NCBI RefSeq assembly: GCF_030323865.1 | Contig: NZ_CP066362.1 | Location: forward strand, 1,922,001 to 1,986,000 | Direction of reading: 5' to 3' | Origin: Pseudarthrobacter defluvii | Lineage (GTDB): Bacteria; Actinomycetota; Actinomycetes; Actinomycetales; Micrococcaceae | Length of the DNA: 64,000 nucleotides | Part shown: piece after piece, positions 26,154-34,162 of the stretch | How positions within the stretch are numbered: position 1 is the stretch's first letter | Layout: every line of letters starts with the position of its first letter | Notes under the pieces: generated by a model | The model's input: the letters and a program-made list of their open reading frames with translations, nothing else | Told to the model about the DNA's origin: nothing | Database searches by the model: none | Position numbers and translations under genes: made by a program

Positions 26154-26828
26154 ATGGAGTTCTTGTCCGACAAATGGTGGATGGTGTTTCCGCTGATGGC
26201 GTTCGCCGGCCGCTGGGCAAGCGGCTGGCGGGGGGCAGGCGAACGCCGGCACCGGCGCCGGGTTGAACTGTACACACTCAGGAACCAGGCACTGGAGGCC
26301 GAAAAGGCCTCCGTGGCAGAGGTGCAGGCGCTGATGAATACCCATGAGGCCACCAACCGGCGGTGGCTCGAATACGAGCTGGACGTCGGCAAGCTTATCG
26401 ATTTCCCCATGATGACCGACGTCCGCGAACCCCTCACGGTGGCCTTCCTTCGCGCCAAGCGGGAAGCGGACGGCCAACGCCCCGCCTCCGCCGAAGACCT
26501 CCGGTCGGTGTCCGGCCTTGACGCCTACCGGCAGGCGGTCAACAACTTCGCGGTGGCGCTTGACGTGGCCGAGCGCGAAGCCCGGCGCGTCAGGGACAGC
26601 AAGTTCAGTGGGCCCGAACGCGAACGGCTGGCCACGGCACGGAAACTGCTGATGATTGCCGAGAACGACGCTGCCACCCCGGCAGAACGGCAGGCCGCCT
26701 ACAAACGGGCGCGCCGGGAGCTGGACGGCCTCATCGTCCTGCCCGACGTCACCGTGGCGGCCCTCGAAGAGAAGATCGCGCCGGAACTGGATGCCGGGCC
26801 GCGGCCGCCCCAGTTCCACCAGGGCTGA
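26154..26828 (+). CDS. Hypothetical membrane-anchored helical protein
   Basis: About 224 residues from the ATG at 26154 (228 from a GTG at 26142). A short N-terminal hydrophobic stretch (KWWMVFPLMAFAGRWASGW) is followed by a highly charged, largely helical body (RRHRRRVELYTLRNQALEAE, AEREARRVRDSKFSGPERERLATARKLL, ERQAAYKRARRELDGL) that may form coiled coils. Conserved-looking segments are RRWLEYELDVGKLIDFPMMTD and REPLTVAFLRAKREAD. I recognise no enzyme motif. The likely topology is a cytoplasmic domain tethered to the inner face of the membrane. Function is unknown. Confidence 0.65.
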   Translation: MEFLSDKWWMVFPLMAFAGRWASGWRGAGERRHRRRVELYTLRNQALEAEKASVAEVQALMNTHEATNRRWLEYELDVGKLIDFPMMTDVREPLTVAFLRAKREADGQRPASAEDLRSVSGLDAYRQAVNNFAVALDVAEREARRVRDSKFSGPERERLATARKLLMIAENDAATPAERQAAYKRARRELDGLIVLPDVTVAALEEKIAPELDAGPRPPQFHQG

Positions 26829-26921
26829 ATCCCTCCGGGTGCACGTCCCGCTGCATCCCCGGTGTGGAATATCCCCGCCGGAACTGGACCGGGTCCGGTC
26901 TTTCCGGCTCCAACCCGTGTT

Positions 26922-26949
26922 TTGACCTCATGCCCGGTACGCGTACGAT
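26922..26949 (+). promoter_or_regulatory. Promoter candidate for pit
   Basis: TTGACC (26922-26927) and TACGAT (26944-26949) are 16 bp apart and match housekeeping sigma -35 and -10 elements. The start of transcription would be near 26956, giving a leader of about 120 nt before the GTG of the phosphate transporter. A symmetric GGACCGGGTCC at about 26887 lies upstream. Confidence 0.55.
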
Positions 26950-27077
26950 CGATAGGGTTTCCCGCCGGTTGTGCCAGCGCCGCAAGTCATTCCACGCAAA
27001 CAGCTGGTGAACTATGCTGTGCAAGGCAGCCTGGCAAGTGAAACTGCTGAACGTCGTCTCTGCAGATTGGGCAACAG

Positions 27078-28337
27078 GTGGATATCACCTTCATGGTGGC
27101 GCTGGTCATCGCACTGGCACTATTTTTCGACTTCACGAACGGCTTCCACGACACCGCTAACGCCATGGCAACGCCCATTGCGACAGGTGCCATCAAGCCC
27201 AAGACGGCGGTGGCCCTGGCAGCGGTCCTGAACCTCGTTGGCGCATTCCTTTCCACCGAGGTTGCCAAGACGATCTCCGGCGGCATCATCAGGGAGGGAT
27301 CCGGCGGCGTCCAGATCACCCCGGAAATCATCTTCGCCGGGCTGATGGGAGCCGTCCTCTGGAACATGATCACCTGGCTCAAGGGCCTGCCGTCCAGCTC
27401 GTCCCACGCACTGTTCGGCGGCCTCATCGGTGCAGCTGTCGTCGGCGCGGGATTCAACTCCGTCAACCTTGAAACCCTGCTCCAGAAGGTCATCCTTCCG
27501 GCTGTTTTCGCCCCGGTCATTGCCGGCCTTGCTGCCTATGTCTGCACGCGCCTGGCCTACGCCCTGACTTCCCGCCATGACCCCGAGACGGGCACCAAGC
27601 TCACGCAGAAGCGCGGCGGCTTCCGCACCGGCCAGGTCTTCACCTCCAGCCTGGTGGCCCTGGCCCATGGCACCAATGACGCCCAGAAGACCATGGGCAT
27701 CATCACCCTGGTCCTGATCGCCGCCGGAACCCAGGCTCCCGGCTCCGGCCCCCAGCTCTGGGTGATAGCAGCCTGCGCCATGGCCATCGCCATCGGCACC
27801 TACGCCGGCGGATGGCGCATCATCCGCACCATGGGTTCGGGCCTGACCGAGGTCAAGCCTGCCCAGGGCTTCGCGGCGGAAACCAGCACCGCGTCCGCCA
27901 TCCTCGCGTCCTCACACCTCGGCTTCGCCCTTTCCACCACGCAGGTGGCCTCGGGCTCAGTGATCGGTTCCGGAATGGGCCGCCGCGGGACCACGGTCCG
28001 CTGGAACATGGTGGGCAAGATCGCGCTGGGCTGGCTCTTCACCCTTCCGGCCGCGGGCGTCGTCGGCGCCCTGACCGCCCTCCTGGTGAAGACCGGCGCC
28101 GTGGGCGTCCTCATCGCCGCCGTGGCAGGCAGCGCGGCTGTCCTGTTCATGTTCTTCTACTCACGCAAGTCCTCCGTGAGCCATCAGAACGCCGTCGAGG
28201 TGGAGGAAGCCGGCCAGGCCGTCCGGTTTGCCAAGAAGAAGGCCCGGGCCGAAGCCAAAGCGAAAGCCAAGGCCGACGCCAGGGCCAGGGCAGAAGCAAG
28301 AGCAACAGCAAACAACCGCAAGGAGACTCAACGATGA
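27078..28337 (+). CDS. pit: Inorganic phosphate transporter, Pit family
   Basis: A 419-residue PiT permease. The two PiT signature repeats are present: FDFTNGFHDTANAMATPIATGAI near residue 15 and LVALAHGTNDAQKTMG near 192. Helices such as VAAVLNLVGAFLSTEVAKTI and WLKGLPSSSSHALFGGLIGAAV complete the N-terminal half. The C-terminal tail is cytoplasmic and very rich in Lys, Ala and Arg (KKKARAEAKAKAKADARAR). Pit proteins import phosphate, usually with a divalent cation, driven by the proton gradient. The GTG at 27078 gives the normal family N-terminus, although no good ribosome-binding site is seen. The stop overlaps the start of a 73-residue membrane protein (ATGA). Confidence 0.93.
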   Translation: MDITFMVALVIALALFFDFTNGFHDTANAMATPIATGAIKPKTAVALAAVLNLVGAFLSTEVAKTISGGIIREGSGGVQITPEIIFAGLMGAVLWNMITWLKGLPSSSSHALFGGLIGAAVVGAGFNSVNLETLLQKVILPAVFAPVIAGLAAYVCTRLAYALTSRHDPETGTKLTQKRGGFRTGQVFTSSLVALAHGTNDAQKTMGIITLVLIAAGTQAPGSGPQLWVIAACAMAIAIGTYAGGWRIIRTMGSGLTEVKPAQGFAAETSTASAILASSHLGFALSTTQVASGSVIGSGMGRRGTTVRWNMVGKIALGWLFTLPAAGVVGALTALLVKTGAVGVLIAAVAGSAAVLFMFFYSRKSSVSHQNAVEVEEAGQAVRFAKKKARAEAKAKAKADARARAEARATANNRKETQR

Positions 28338-28555
28338 AGTGGTTGGAACTCCTGACCGTTGCAGGCGCCACTTTGGTGTCCGCGGCAATTGTGGTGACCC
28401 TCTACTCGCTTGGGGTCCGGTTTACGGCCATTGCGGCTGACGCCCAGCAGGCGTCTCCCGGCGTCAAGCGCTCCTTCGCCTACGTATGCTTCGGGTTGTG
28501 CGGTGTGGCAGTCCTCTTTGGGCTGTACCTGATCATCCCGTACTTCACGAAGTAG
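28334..28555 (+). CDS. Small membrane protein coupled to Pit
   Basis: A 73-residue protein with two transmembrane helices: WLELLTVAGATLVSAAIVVTLYSLGV and RSFAYVCFGLCGVAVLFGLYLIIPYF. The ATG overlaps the pit stop codon (ATGA), and AAGGAG lies 8 nt upstream inside pit, so translation is coupled. The strict coupling suggests an accessory subunit or a modulator of the phosphate transporter, but no function is known to me. The size and two-helix hairpin shape are typical of small transporter-associated proteins. Confidence 0.75.
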   Translation: MKWLELLTVAGATLVSAAIVVTLYSLGVRFTAIAADAQQASPGVKRSFAYVCFGLCGVAVLFGLYLIIPYFTK

Positions 28556-28635
28556 CGCCCCACCACGCAGCACTGCCGGACGGTTCGCCGGGCCTGCTGA
28601 TTGGCGGGGTTGCCCGGGCTCGCTAGGCTGGGCCC

Positions 28636-29196
28636 ATGCCACGCATCCAGTACTTCGTTGCAGCGTCCCTTGACGGCTTCATCGCCACCACCACGGACGA
28701 CCTGGGCTGGCTGTTGCAGTTCGACGGTTTCGAAGGCGGGGCGGACAGCTACAACGACTTCATGTCCGGTGTGGGCTGCATCGTCATGGGCGGGGAAACG
28801 TTCGCATGGTTGATGGAACACGAGCCGCGGAATTGGCCCTACACCGGCACGCCCAGCTACGTCTTCACCCACCACGAATACCGAGCCCCGGACGGCGCCG
28901 ACATCACCTTTGTCCGCGGGGACGTCCAGGAATTCATTGCGGACTTCCGGCGCGACGCCGGGGACAGGAACATCTGGGTGGTGGGCGGTGGCAGCCTCGC
29001 GGCCCAGTTTGCGGACGCCGGACTGCTGGATGAGATCATCCTCTCCGTCATTCCGGTGGTCCTGGGCGCAGGGAAGCGGCTGCTGCCGATGAAGGGCCCG
29101 ACGCCGGCACTTGAGTTGGCTGCTTGCCGCACCCTGGGCAGGGGGATCGTCGAGCTGCGCTATCTGCTTCCCGCGGCATCGGCCCCGCAGGCCTGA
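28636..29196 (+). CDS. Dihydrofolate reductase family protein
   Basis: A 186-residue member of the DHFR/RibD-like reductase family. The opening IQYFVAASLDGFIATTTDDLGWL, the segment GCIVMGGETFAWLMEHEP near residue 47, RNIWVVGGGSLAAQFADAGLLDEI near 113 and the C-terminal strand block VIPVVLGAGKRLLP are all typical of the YyaP-like subgroup. It should bind NADPH, and the substrate is unknown. TAGGCT lies 6 nt before the ATG, indicating a leaderless start. It is a separate unit from pit, with 80 bp between. Confidence 0.88.
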   Translation: MPRIQYFVAASLDGFIATTTDDLGWLLQFDGFEGGADSYNDFMSGVGCIVMGGETFAWLMEHEPRNWPYTGTPSYVFTHHEYRAPDGADITFVRGDVQEFIADFRRDAGDRNIWVVGGGSLAAQFADAGLLDEIILSVIPVVLGAGKRLLPMKGPTPALELAACRTLGRGIVELRYLLPAASAPQA

Positions 29197-29220
29197 GGCA
29201 AGCCCTGGGGCCGGCCTGGC

Positions 29221-29685
29221 TCAGCCGGCGTTGTCCCGGAGCATGTTCGTGATCCGGGCCGTTGAAAGGCGGCGTCCCTGCCCGTCGGTCATGACCACCT
29301 CGTGCGTGGTCAGGGTACGTCCCAAGTGGATGGCGCTGCAGGTGCCGGTCACCAGGCCGCCGGCGATGGACCGGTGGTGGGTGGCGCTGACTTCGATGCC
29401 CACTGCGTGGCGGTCCGGGCCGGCGTGCATTCCCGCCGCGAAGGAGCCAAGGGTTTCTGCCAGCACCACGTGTGCGCCGCCATGCAGGATTCCCGCCACC
29501 TGCGTGTTGCCCTCGACGGGCATGGTGGCAACCGTGCGTTCCGGGCTCATCTCCAGGAAATGGATCCCCATCTTCACCACCAATGCGCCAACGCCGAACC
29601 TGCCCAGCCAGCCGTGCATGTGGTCGGGAATGCCGGCGGCTGCCAGCTCTTCGGCGAAAGCGCCCGGCGTGAAATTGTCTGTCAT
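29221..29685 (-). CDS. PaaI-type hotdog thioesterase
   Basis: A 154-residue hotdog-fold protein. MPVEGNTQVAGILHGGAHVVLAETLGSFAA near residue 55 holds the family HGG motif and the catalytic-helix acidic residue (AET). The closing strand region (GIEVSATHHRSIAGGLVTGTCSAIHLGRT) is standard for PaaI/YdiI-type acyl-CoA thioesterases. It probably hydrolyses an aromatic or medium-chain acyl-CoA in the cytoplasm. The ATG at 29685 is chosen over a long in-frame extension because it gives normal family length and sits 19 bp from the polA start, so the two genes share a very short divergent promoter region. Confidence 0.88.
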   Translation of the reverse strand: MTDNFTPGAFAEELAAAGIPDHMHGWLGRFGVGALVVKMGIHFLEMSPERTVATMPVEGNTQVAGILHGGAHVVLAETLGSFAAGMHAGPDRHAVGIEVSATHHRSIAGGLVTGTCSAIHLGRTLTTHEVVMTDGQGRRLSTARITNMLRDNAG

Positions 29686-29704
29686 GGCAACTAGGCTGGC
29701 ACCT

Positions 29705-32545
29705 GTGAGTGAAACAACCAAACCGGCTCCCTTCCCGTCCCAGGCCATCGATGAGGGGGCTGCCGCCCAGCCCCGCTCCGCCGCCCCGAAGCCTGCTGCC
29801 AAGAGCGCCGCCCCCGCTGCCGGAGGGTCTGTTTCAGCTACCGAAGCGCCCGTCATTCCCATTACGGACCAGCCGCGGCTGCTGGTGCTGGACGGCCACT
29901 CCATGGCGTTCCGTGCGTTCTTCGCGCTGCCCGCGGACAAGTTCTCCACCTCCAACGGCCAGCACACCAACGCCATCCACGGCTTCACCTCCATGCTGAT
30001 CAACCTCATCAAGGAGCAGCAGCCCACGCACATCGCGGTGGCCTTCGACGTCTCGGACGAATCCACCCACCGGAAGACCGAGTACAGCGAATACAAGGGT
30101 GGCCGGAACGAAACTCCCCGCGAGATGAGCGGGCAGATCGACCTCATCGCCCAGGTCATGGAAACCTGGGGCATCAAGACCATCAAGATGCCGGGTTACG
30201 AGGCCGACGACATCCTGGCCACCCTTGCCGCCATGGGGGAAAGGGCAGGTTTCGAGGTGCTGCTCGTCTCCGGCGACCGGGACGCCTTCCAGCTGATCAC
30301 GGACAACGTTTTCGTGCTGTACCCGCGGAAGGGCGTGAGCGACATCCCCCGGATGGACGCCGCAGCCATCGAAGCAAAGTACTTCGTCAGCCCGTCCCGC
30401 TACTCCGACCTCGCAGCGCTGGTGGGGGAGACGGCGGACAACCTCCCGGGCGTGCCCGGCGTCGGACCCAAAACAGCGGCCAAGTGGATTAACCAGTACG
30501 GCGGCCTGGAAGGCGTCCTGGAACACCTCGACTCCATCGGCGGGAAGGTGGGCGACGCCCTCCGGGAGAACATCGAAAACGTCAAACGCAACCGGCGGCT
30601 CAACCAACTCCACACCGACCTCAAACTCCCGGTCACATTGGAGGACCTCCACCAGCCCCGCCCGGACCAGGCAGCCATGGAAGACCTCTTCGACCAGCTT
30701 GAGTTCAAAGCCATCCGCGGCCGCCTGTTCGCCCTCTACGGCGACGCCGACACCCCCGCCGCCGAACGCGAAAGCATCGACACCCCGGACTACACCGTTC
30801 CTGCCGATGCCGCTGAACTGGCCGCCTTCCTGGCTGCAGGCGCCGGGCAGCGGTCCGCCCTCGCCGTCGACCTCGTGCCGGGCCGCATCGGCGAGGACGC
30901 CGATGCGGTGGCCATCGTCCGTGGCGACGCCGCAGCCTACGTCAGCTTGTCAGGTCAGGACACGGAGACCGAGAACGTGCTCGCGGCATGGCTGCGCGAT
31001 CCTGAAGCGCCCAAGGTCATGCACGGTTTCAAGGCTGCGCTCAAGGCGCTGACGGCCCGCGGCCTGGAGCTGGAGGGCGTGGTGGACGATACGTCCATTT
31101 CCGGCTACCTCATCCAGCCCGACCGCCGCACCTACGAACTCGCCGAGCTCGCCCAGCACCACCTCAATGTGGGGATCCCCGCGGCCACTGCCAAAGCCGG
31201 GCAGCTGGAGCTGTCCTTCGACGGCGACGACAACGCCGCAGCCGATTCCCTGGTCCAGGCCGGCGCCGTCGTGCTGGCCCTGAGCCGCTACTTCGAGGAC
31301 GAACTCAAGAGCCGCAAGGCAGAGGAACTGCTGTCCACCCTTGAGCTGCCGGTCAGCCGTGTCCTTGCGGACATGGAGCTCGCGGGCATCGCCATCGACA
31401 TGGACAAGATGGACGACCAGCTTGCCGACCTCGCCAGGGTGATCGACCAGGCCCAGGAACAGGCCTTCGCCGCCATCGGGCACGAGGTCAACCTGGGGTC
31501 GCCCAAACAGCTGCAGACCGTCCTGTTCGAGGAGCTGCAGCTGCCCAAGACCAAGAAGATCAAGTCCGGCTACACCACGGACGCCGCCTCGCTCAAGAAC
31601 CTCCTGGAAAAGACCGGGCACGAGTTCCTGGTCCAGCTCATGGCGCACCGCGAGGCCGCCAAGCTGCGGCAGATGATCGAGTCGCTGAAGAAGTCCGTGG
31701 CGGAGGACGGCCGCATCCACACCACGTACGCGCAAAACGTTGCCGCCACGGGCCGGATCTCATCCAACAACCCCAACCTGCAGAACATCCCCATCCGCAG
31801 TGAGGAAGGCCGGCGGGTCCGCGGCATCTTCGTCGTCAGCGACGGCTACGAATGCCTCCTCTCTGCCGACTACTCCCAGATCGAGATGCGCATCATGGCC
31901 CACCTCTCCGGAGACGCGGGGCTGATCCAGGCGTACAAGGACGGCGAGGACCTGCACCGGTTCGTCGGCTCCAACATCTTCCACGTCCCCACGGACCAGG
32001 TCACCAGCGCCATGCGTTCCAAGGTCAAGGCCATGTCCTACGGCCTTGCCTACGGGTTGACCTCCTTTGGCCTGTCCAAGCAGCTCGAAATCTCCGTGGA
32101 TGAGGCCCGTACCCTCATGAAGGACTACTTCGACCGCTTCGGCGCCGTCCGCGACTACCTCCGCGGCGTGGTGGACCAGGCCAGGGTGGATGGGTACACG
32201 GCCACCATCGAGGGGCGCCGCCGCTACCTGCCGGACCTCACCAGCACGGACCGGCAGTTGCGTGAGAACGCAGAACGCATCGCACTGAACAGCCCCATCC
32301 AGGGTTCGGCCGCGGACATCATCAAACGCGCCATGTTGGGGGTCCACGCCGAACTGCAGGCGCAGGGCCTGAAGTCCCGCATGCTCCTCCAGGTCCATGA
32401 CGAACTGGTCCTCGAGGTGGCTGCGGGGGAGCGGGCTGCCGTGGAGAAGCTGGTGACCGAGCAGATGGCTGCTGCGGCAGACCTCAGCGTCCCCCTGGAG
32501 GTCCAGATCGGCGTGGGACCCAGCTGGTACGACGCCGGCCACTAG
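29705..32545 (+). CDS. polA: DNA polymerase I
   Basis: A 946-residue PolA. An N-terminal Ala/Pro-rich leader of about 55 residues precedes the 5'-3' nuclease (LVLDGHSMAFRAFFALP, GYEADDILATLA, VSGDRDAFQLI, GETADNLPGVPGVGPKTAA). The middle domain has the 3'-5' exonuclease fold, but its acidic pair is not seen (SALAVDLVPG in place of a DxE), so proofreading is probably lost, as in other actinobacterial PolA. Polymerase motifs A (LLSADYSQIEMRIMAHLS), B (RSKVKAMSYGLAYGLTSFGLS) and C (LQVHDELVLEV) are intact. The GTG at 29705 has TAGGCT 7 nt upstream, consistent with a leaderless mRNA. It acts in Okazaki fragment maturation and excision-repair gap filling. Confidence 0.96.
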   Translation: MSETTKPAPFPSQAIDEGAAAQPRSAAPKPAAKSAAPAAGGSVSATEAPVIPITDQPRLLVLDGHSMAFRAFFALPADKFSTSNGQHTNAIHGFTSMLINLIKEQQPTHIAVAFDVSDESTHRKTEYSEYKGGRNETPREMSGQIDLIAQVMETWGIKTIKMPGYEADDILATLAAMGERAGFEVLLVSGDRDAFQLITDNVFVLYPRKGVSDIPRMDAAAIEAKYFVSPSRYSDLAALVGETADNLPGVPGVGPKTAAKWINQYGGLEGVLEHLDSIGGKVGDALRENIENVKRNRRLNQLHTDLKLPVTLEDLHQPRPDQAAMEDLFDQLEFKAIRGRLFALYGDADTPAAERESIDTPDYTVPADAAELAAFLAAGAGQRSALAVDLVPGRIGEDADAVAIVRGDAAAYVSLSGQDTETENVLAAWLRDPEAPKVMHGFKAALKALTARGLELEGVVDDTSISGYLIQPDRRTYELAELAQHHLNVGIPAATAKAGQLELSFDGDDNAAADSLVQAGAVVLALSRYFEDELKSRKAEELLSTLELPVSRVLADMELAGIAIDMDKMDDQLADLARVIDQAQEQAFAAIGHEVNLGSPKQLQTVLFEELQLPKTKKIKSGYTTDAASLKNLLEKTGHEFLVQLMAHREAAKLRQMIESLKKSVAEDGRIHTTYAQNVAATGRISSNNPNLQNIPIRSEEGRRVRGIFVVSDGYECLLSADYSQIEMRIMAHLSGDAGLIQAYKDGEDLHRFVGSNIFHVPTDQVTSAMRSKVKAMSYGLAYGLTSFGLSKQLEISVDEARTLMKDYFDRFGAVRDYLRGVVDQARVDGYTATIEGRRRYLPDLTSTDRQLRENAERIALNSPIQGSAADIIKRAMLGVHAELQAQGLKSRMLLQVHDELVLEVAAGERAAVEKLVTEQMAAAADLSVPLEVQIGVGPSWYDAGH

Positions 32546-32622
32546 GTCCGCTGCGGGCGCTGGGGATATGCCGCAGCGTTTTTGCTGGTCAGGCGCCGGA
32601 TCCATTGACTAGGCTCGGGTAA

Positions 32623-33921
32623 ATGGGTGATCTGAGCGGAAACTATGAAATCCGGCGCTTTCCTGCTGTGTCCAAAGGCAAGGACGGGTACGCCGAAGCC
32701 GAAACCTGGGGGAGGGCGGTAGGTTTCGGTTTCCACGACTCCACCCGGACCCCTGAGCATGTGGCGCGGTCAATGGCCACCTACGAGGCCGATGGCAGGA
32801 TTTTTACCGGCGCCTACCAGACGGGAACACCGGCGCAGCACTCGCTCCCGGCCGAGGTCCCCGTAGCCACGTTTGGGACGTTGCGGAAAACCCTCAACAT
32901 CGGTTTTGGCCGGATGCTGGAAGCCCAGATGGTTACCGCCGTCACCGTGCGGACCTCGCACCGCCGCCGCGGACTGCTGCGCCGCATGATGACCGCGGAC
33001 CTGCAGGCGGCCAAGGATGACGGCGTCGCGGTGGCCGCCCTCACCGCCTCCGAGGGAAGTATTTACGGGCGGTTCGGGTACGGGGTGGCCAGCCTGGAGC
33101 GGACCGTCAAAGTGGACACCACGGCCCGGTTCAACCTGCGGCACCAGGCCACGGGGACGGTGGAGGTTGCGGATCCCAAAGTCCTGCTCGACGTTGCCCC
33201 CAAAGTCTTCGACCGCGTGCATCGCAACACACCCGGCTCCCTCGGGCGGCAGGAGTGGTACTGGCTGCTCGCTTCGGGGTCGATGGGCCGGGACGGCAAG
33301 GAGGACCCCGCCATCAAGGCGGCGCTGCACTACGGCCCGGACGGCGGCGTGGACGGCTACGTCTCCTACAAGTTCGCCGGCTGGGACACCACGCCCGCCA
33401 CGGTGGAGGTGGTGGACCTTGTTGCCGCAACGGAGCACGCCTACCTGGAGCTGTGGCAATACCTTGCCGCCATCGACCTCGTGGAACGGGTCTCCTGGAA
33501 CGAGGCCCCGGTGGACGATCCCCTGGCCTGGGCACTGGCGGACCCGCGCTGCATCGACGCGTCGGACAGCCGCGACATGCTCTGGCTCCGCATCCTCGAC
33601 GTCCCGCGGGCGCTGGCCGCCCGGCACTATCCTGCGGATGGACGGCTGGTCCTCGAGGTGACGGACCCGCTGGGCCTCACCGCTGGAACTTTCATCCTGG
33701 AGGTCAAGGGCGGCCAGGCCGCCGTCGAACGCGTTCCCGCCGGGGACCCAGTGGACCTGGTCCTGGACGTCTCGGCGTTGTCCTCGATCTACCTCGGCGG
33801 AATCAGCCCCGTGACGCTCAAGGCGGCAGGTGCGGTTTCCGAAGCAACACCCGGGGCCGCCTTCAAAGCGCAGCAGATGTTCTCCGTGGAGCGGCCCACC
33901 CATTGCCTGACGCACTTCTGA
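32623..33921 (+). CDS. Eis-like GNAT N-acetyltransferase
   Basis: A 432-residue protein of the Eis family: an N-terminal GNAT domain, a second GNAT-like domain and a C-terminal SCP2-like part. VTAVTVRTSHRRRGLLRRMMTADL near residue 105 is the acetyl-CoA site with the RRGLLR loop. ALTASEGSIYGRFGYGVAS near 142 is typical of Eis proteins. The chain ends CLTHF; a C-terminal Phe carboxylate is the catalytic base in Mycobacterium tuberculosis Eis. It may acetylate amines such as aminoglycosides, polyamines or lysine side chains. TAGGCT is 7 nt before the ATG. Confidence 0.88.
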   Translation: MGDLSGNYEIRRFPAVSKGKDGYAEAETWGRAVGFGFHDSTRTPEHVARSMATYEADGRIFTGAYQTGTPAQHSLPAEVPVATFGTLRKTLNIGFGRMLEAQMVTAVTVRTSHRRRGLLRRMMTADLQAAKDDGVAVAALTASEGSIYGRFGYGVASLERTVKVDTTARFNLRHQATGTVEVADPKVLLDVAPKVFDRVHRNTPGSLGRQEWYWLLASGSMGRDGKEDPAIKAALHYGPDGGVDGYVSYKFAGWDTTPATVEVVDLVAATEHAYLELWQYLAAIDLVERVSWNEAPVDDPLAWALADPRCIDASDSRDMLWLRILDVPRALAARHYPADGRLVLEVTDPLGLTAGTFILEVKGGQAAVERVPAGDPVDLVLDVSALSSIYLGGISPVTLKAAGAVSEATPGAAFKAQQMFSVERPTHCLTHF

Positions 33922-33949
33922 GCGGCCCCGTACCTGCCCGGCTTCCGCT

Positions 33950-33979
33950 TTGACCCGCGTTGCCGGCAGCGACTAGAAT
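33950..33979 (+). promoter_or_regulatory. rpsA promoter
   Basis: TTGACC (33950-33955) and TAGAAT (33974-33979), 18 bp apart, form a near-consensus housekeeping promoter. Transcription should begin near 33986, giving a leader of about 177 nt. The leader starts with a GCGTG...CACGC inverted repeat and holds further small stems (ATCCG/CGGAT at about 34067, CCTGCGT/ACGCGGG at about 34092), which could take part in S1 autoregulation. Confidence 0.75.
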
Positions 33980-34162
33980 AAACGGGCGTGTACCACGTGC
34001 ACGCGCTTGCTGCTCCTTGGGGGCGGCATTGAAAAGCAATCCACAAATCAGGATGACCCGGAGGATCCGTTCGGATTCACCGCGAATCGCGCCTGCGTTC
34101 CATGACGCGGGCGCGCCGGTTTTGCCTGACCGACTAACTATCCACAACGGAGCCCCTACTAC

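Noticed and set aside
26829..27077. Small gene in the spacer before pit
   Set aside because: Short frames there have no start with a ribosome-binding site and no similarity. A promoter and leader explain the region better.
29111..29704. Upstream extension of polA by about 198 codons
   Set aside because: It runs through the thioesterase gene on the other strand and the end of the DHFR-like gene, with no PolA similarity. The GTG at 29705 with TAGGCT is favoured.
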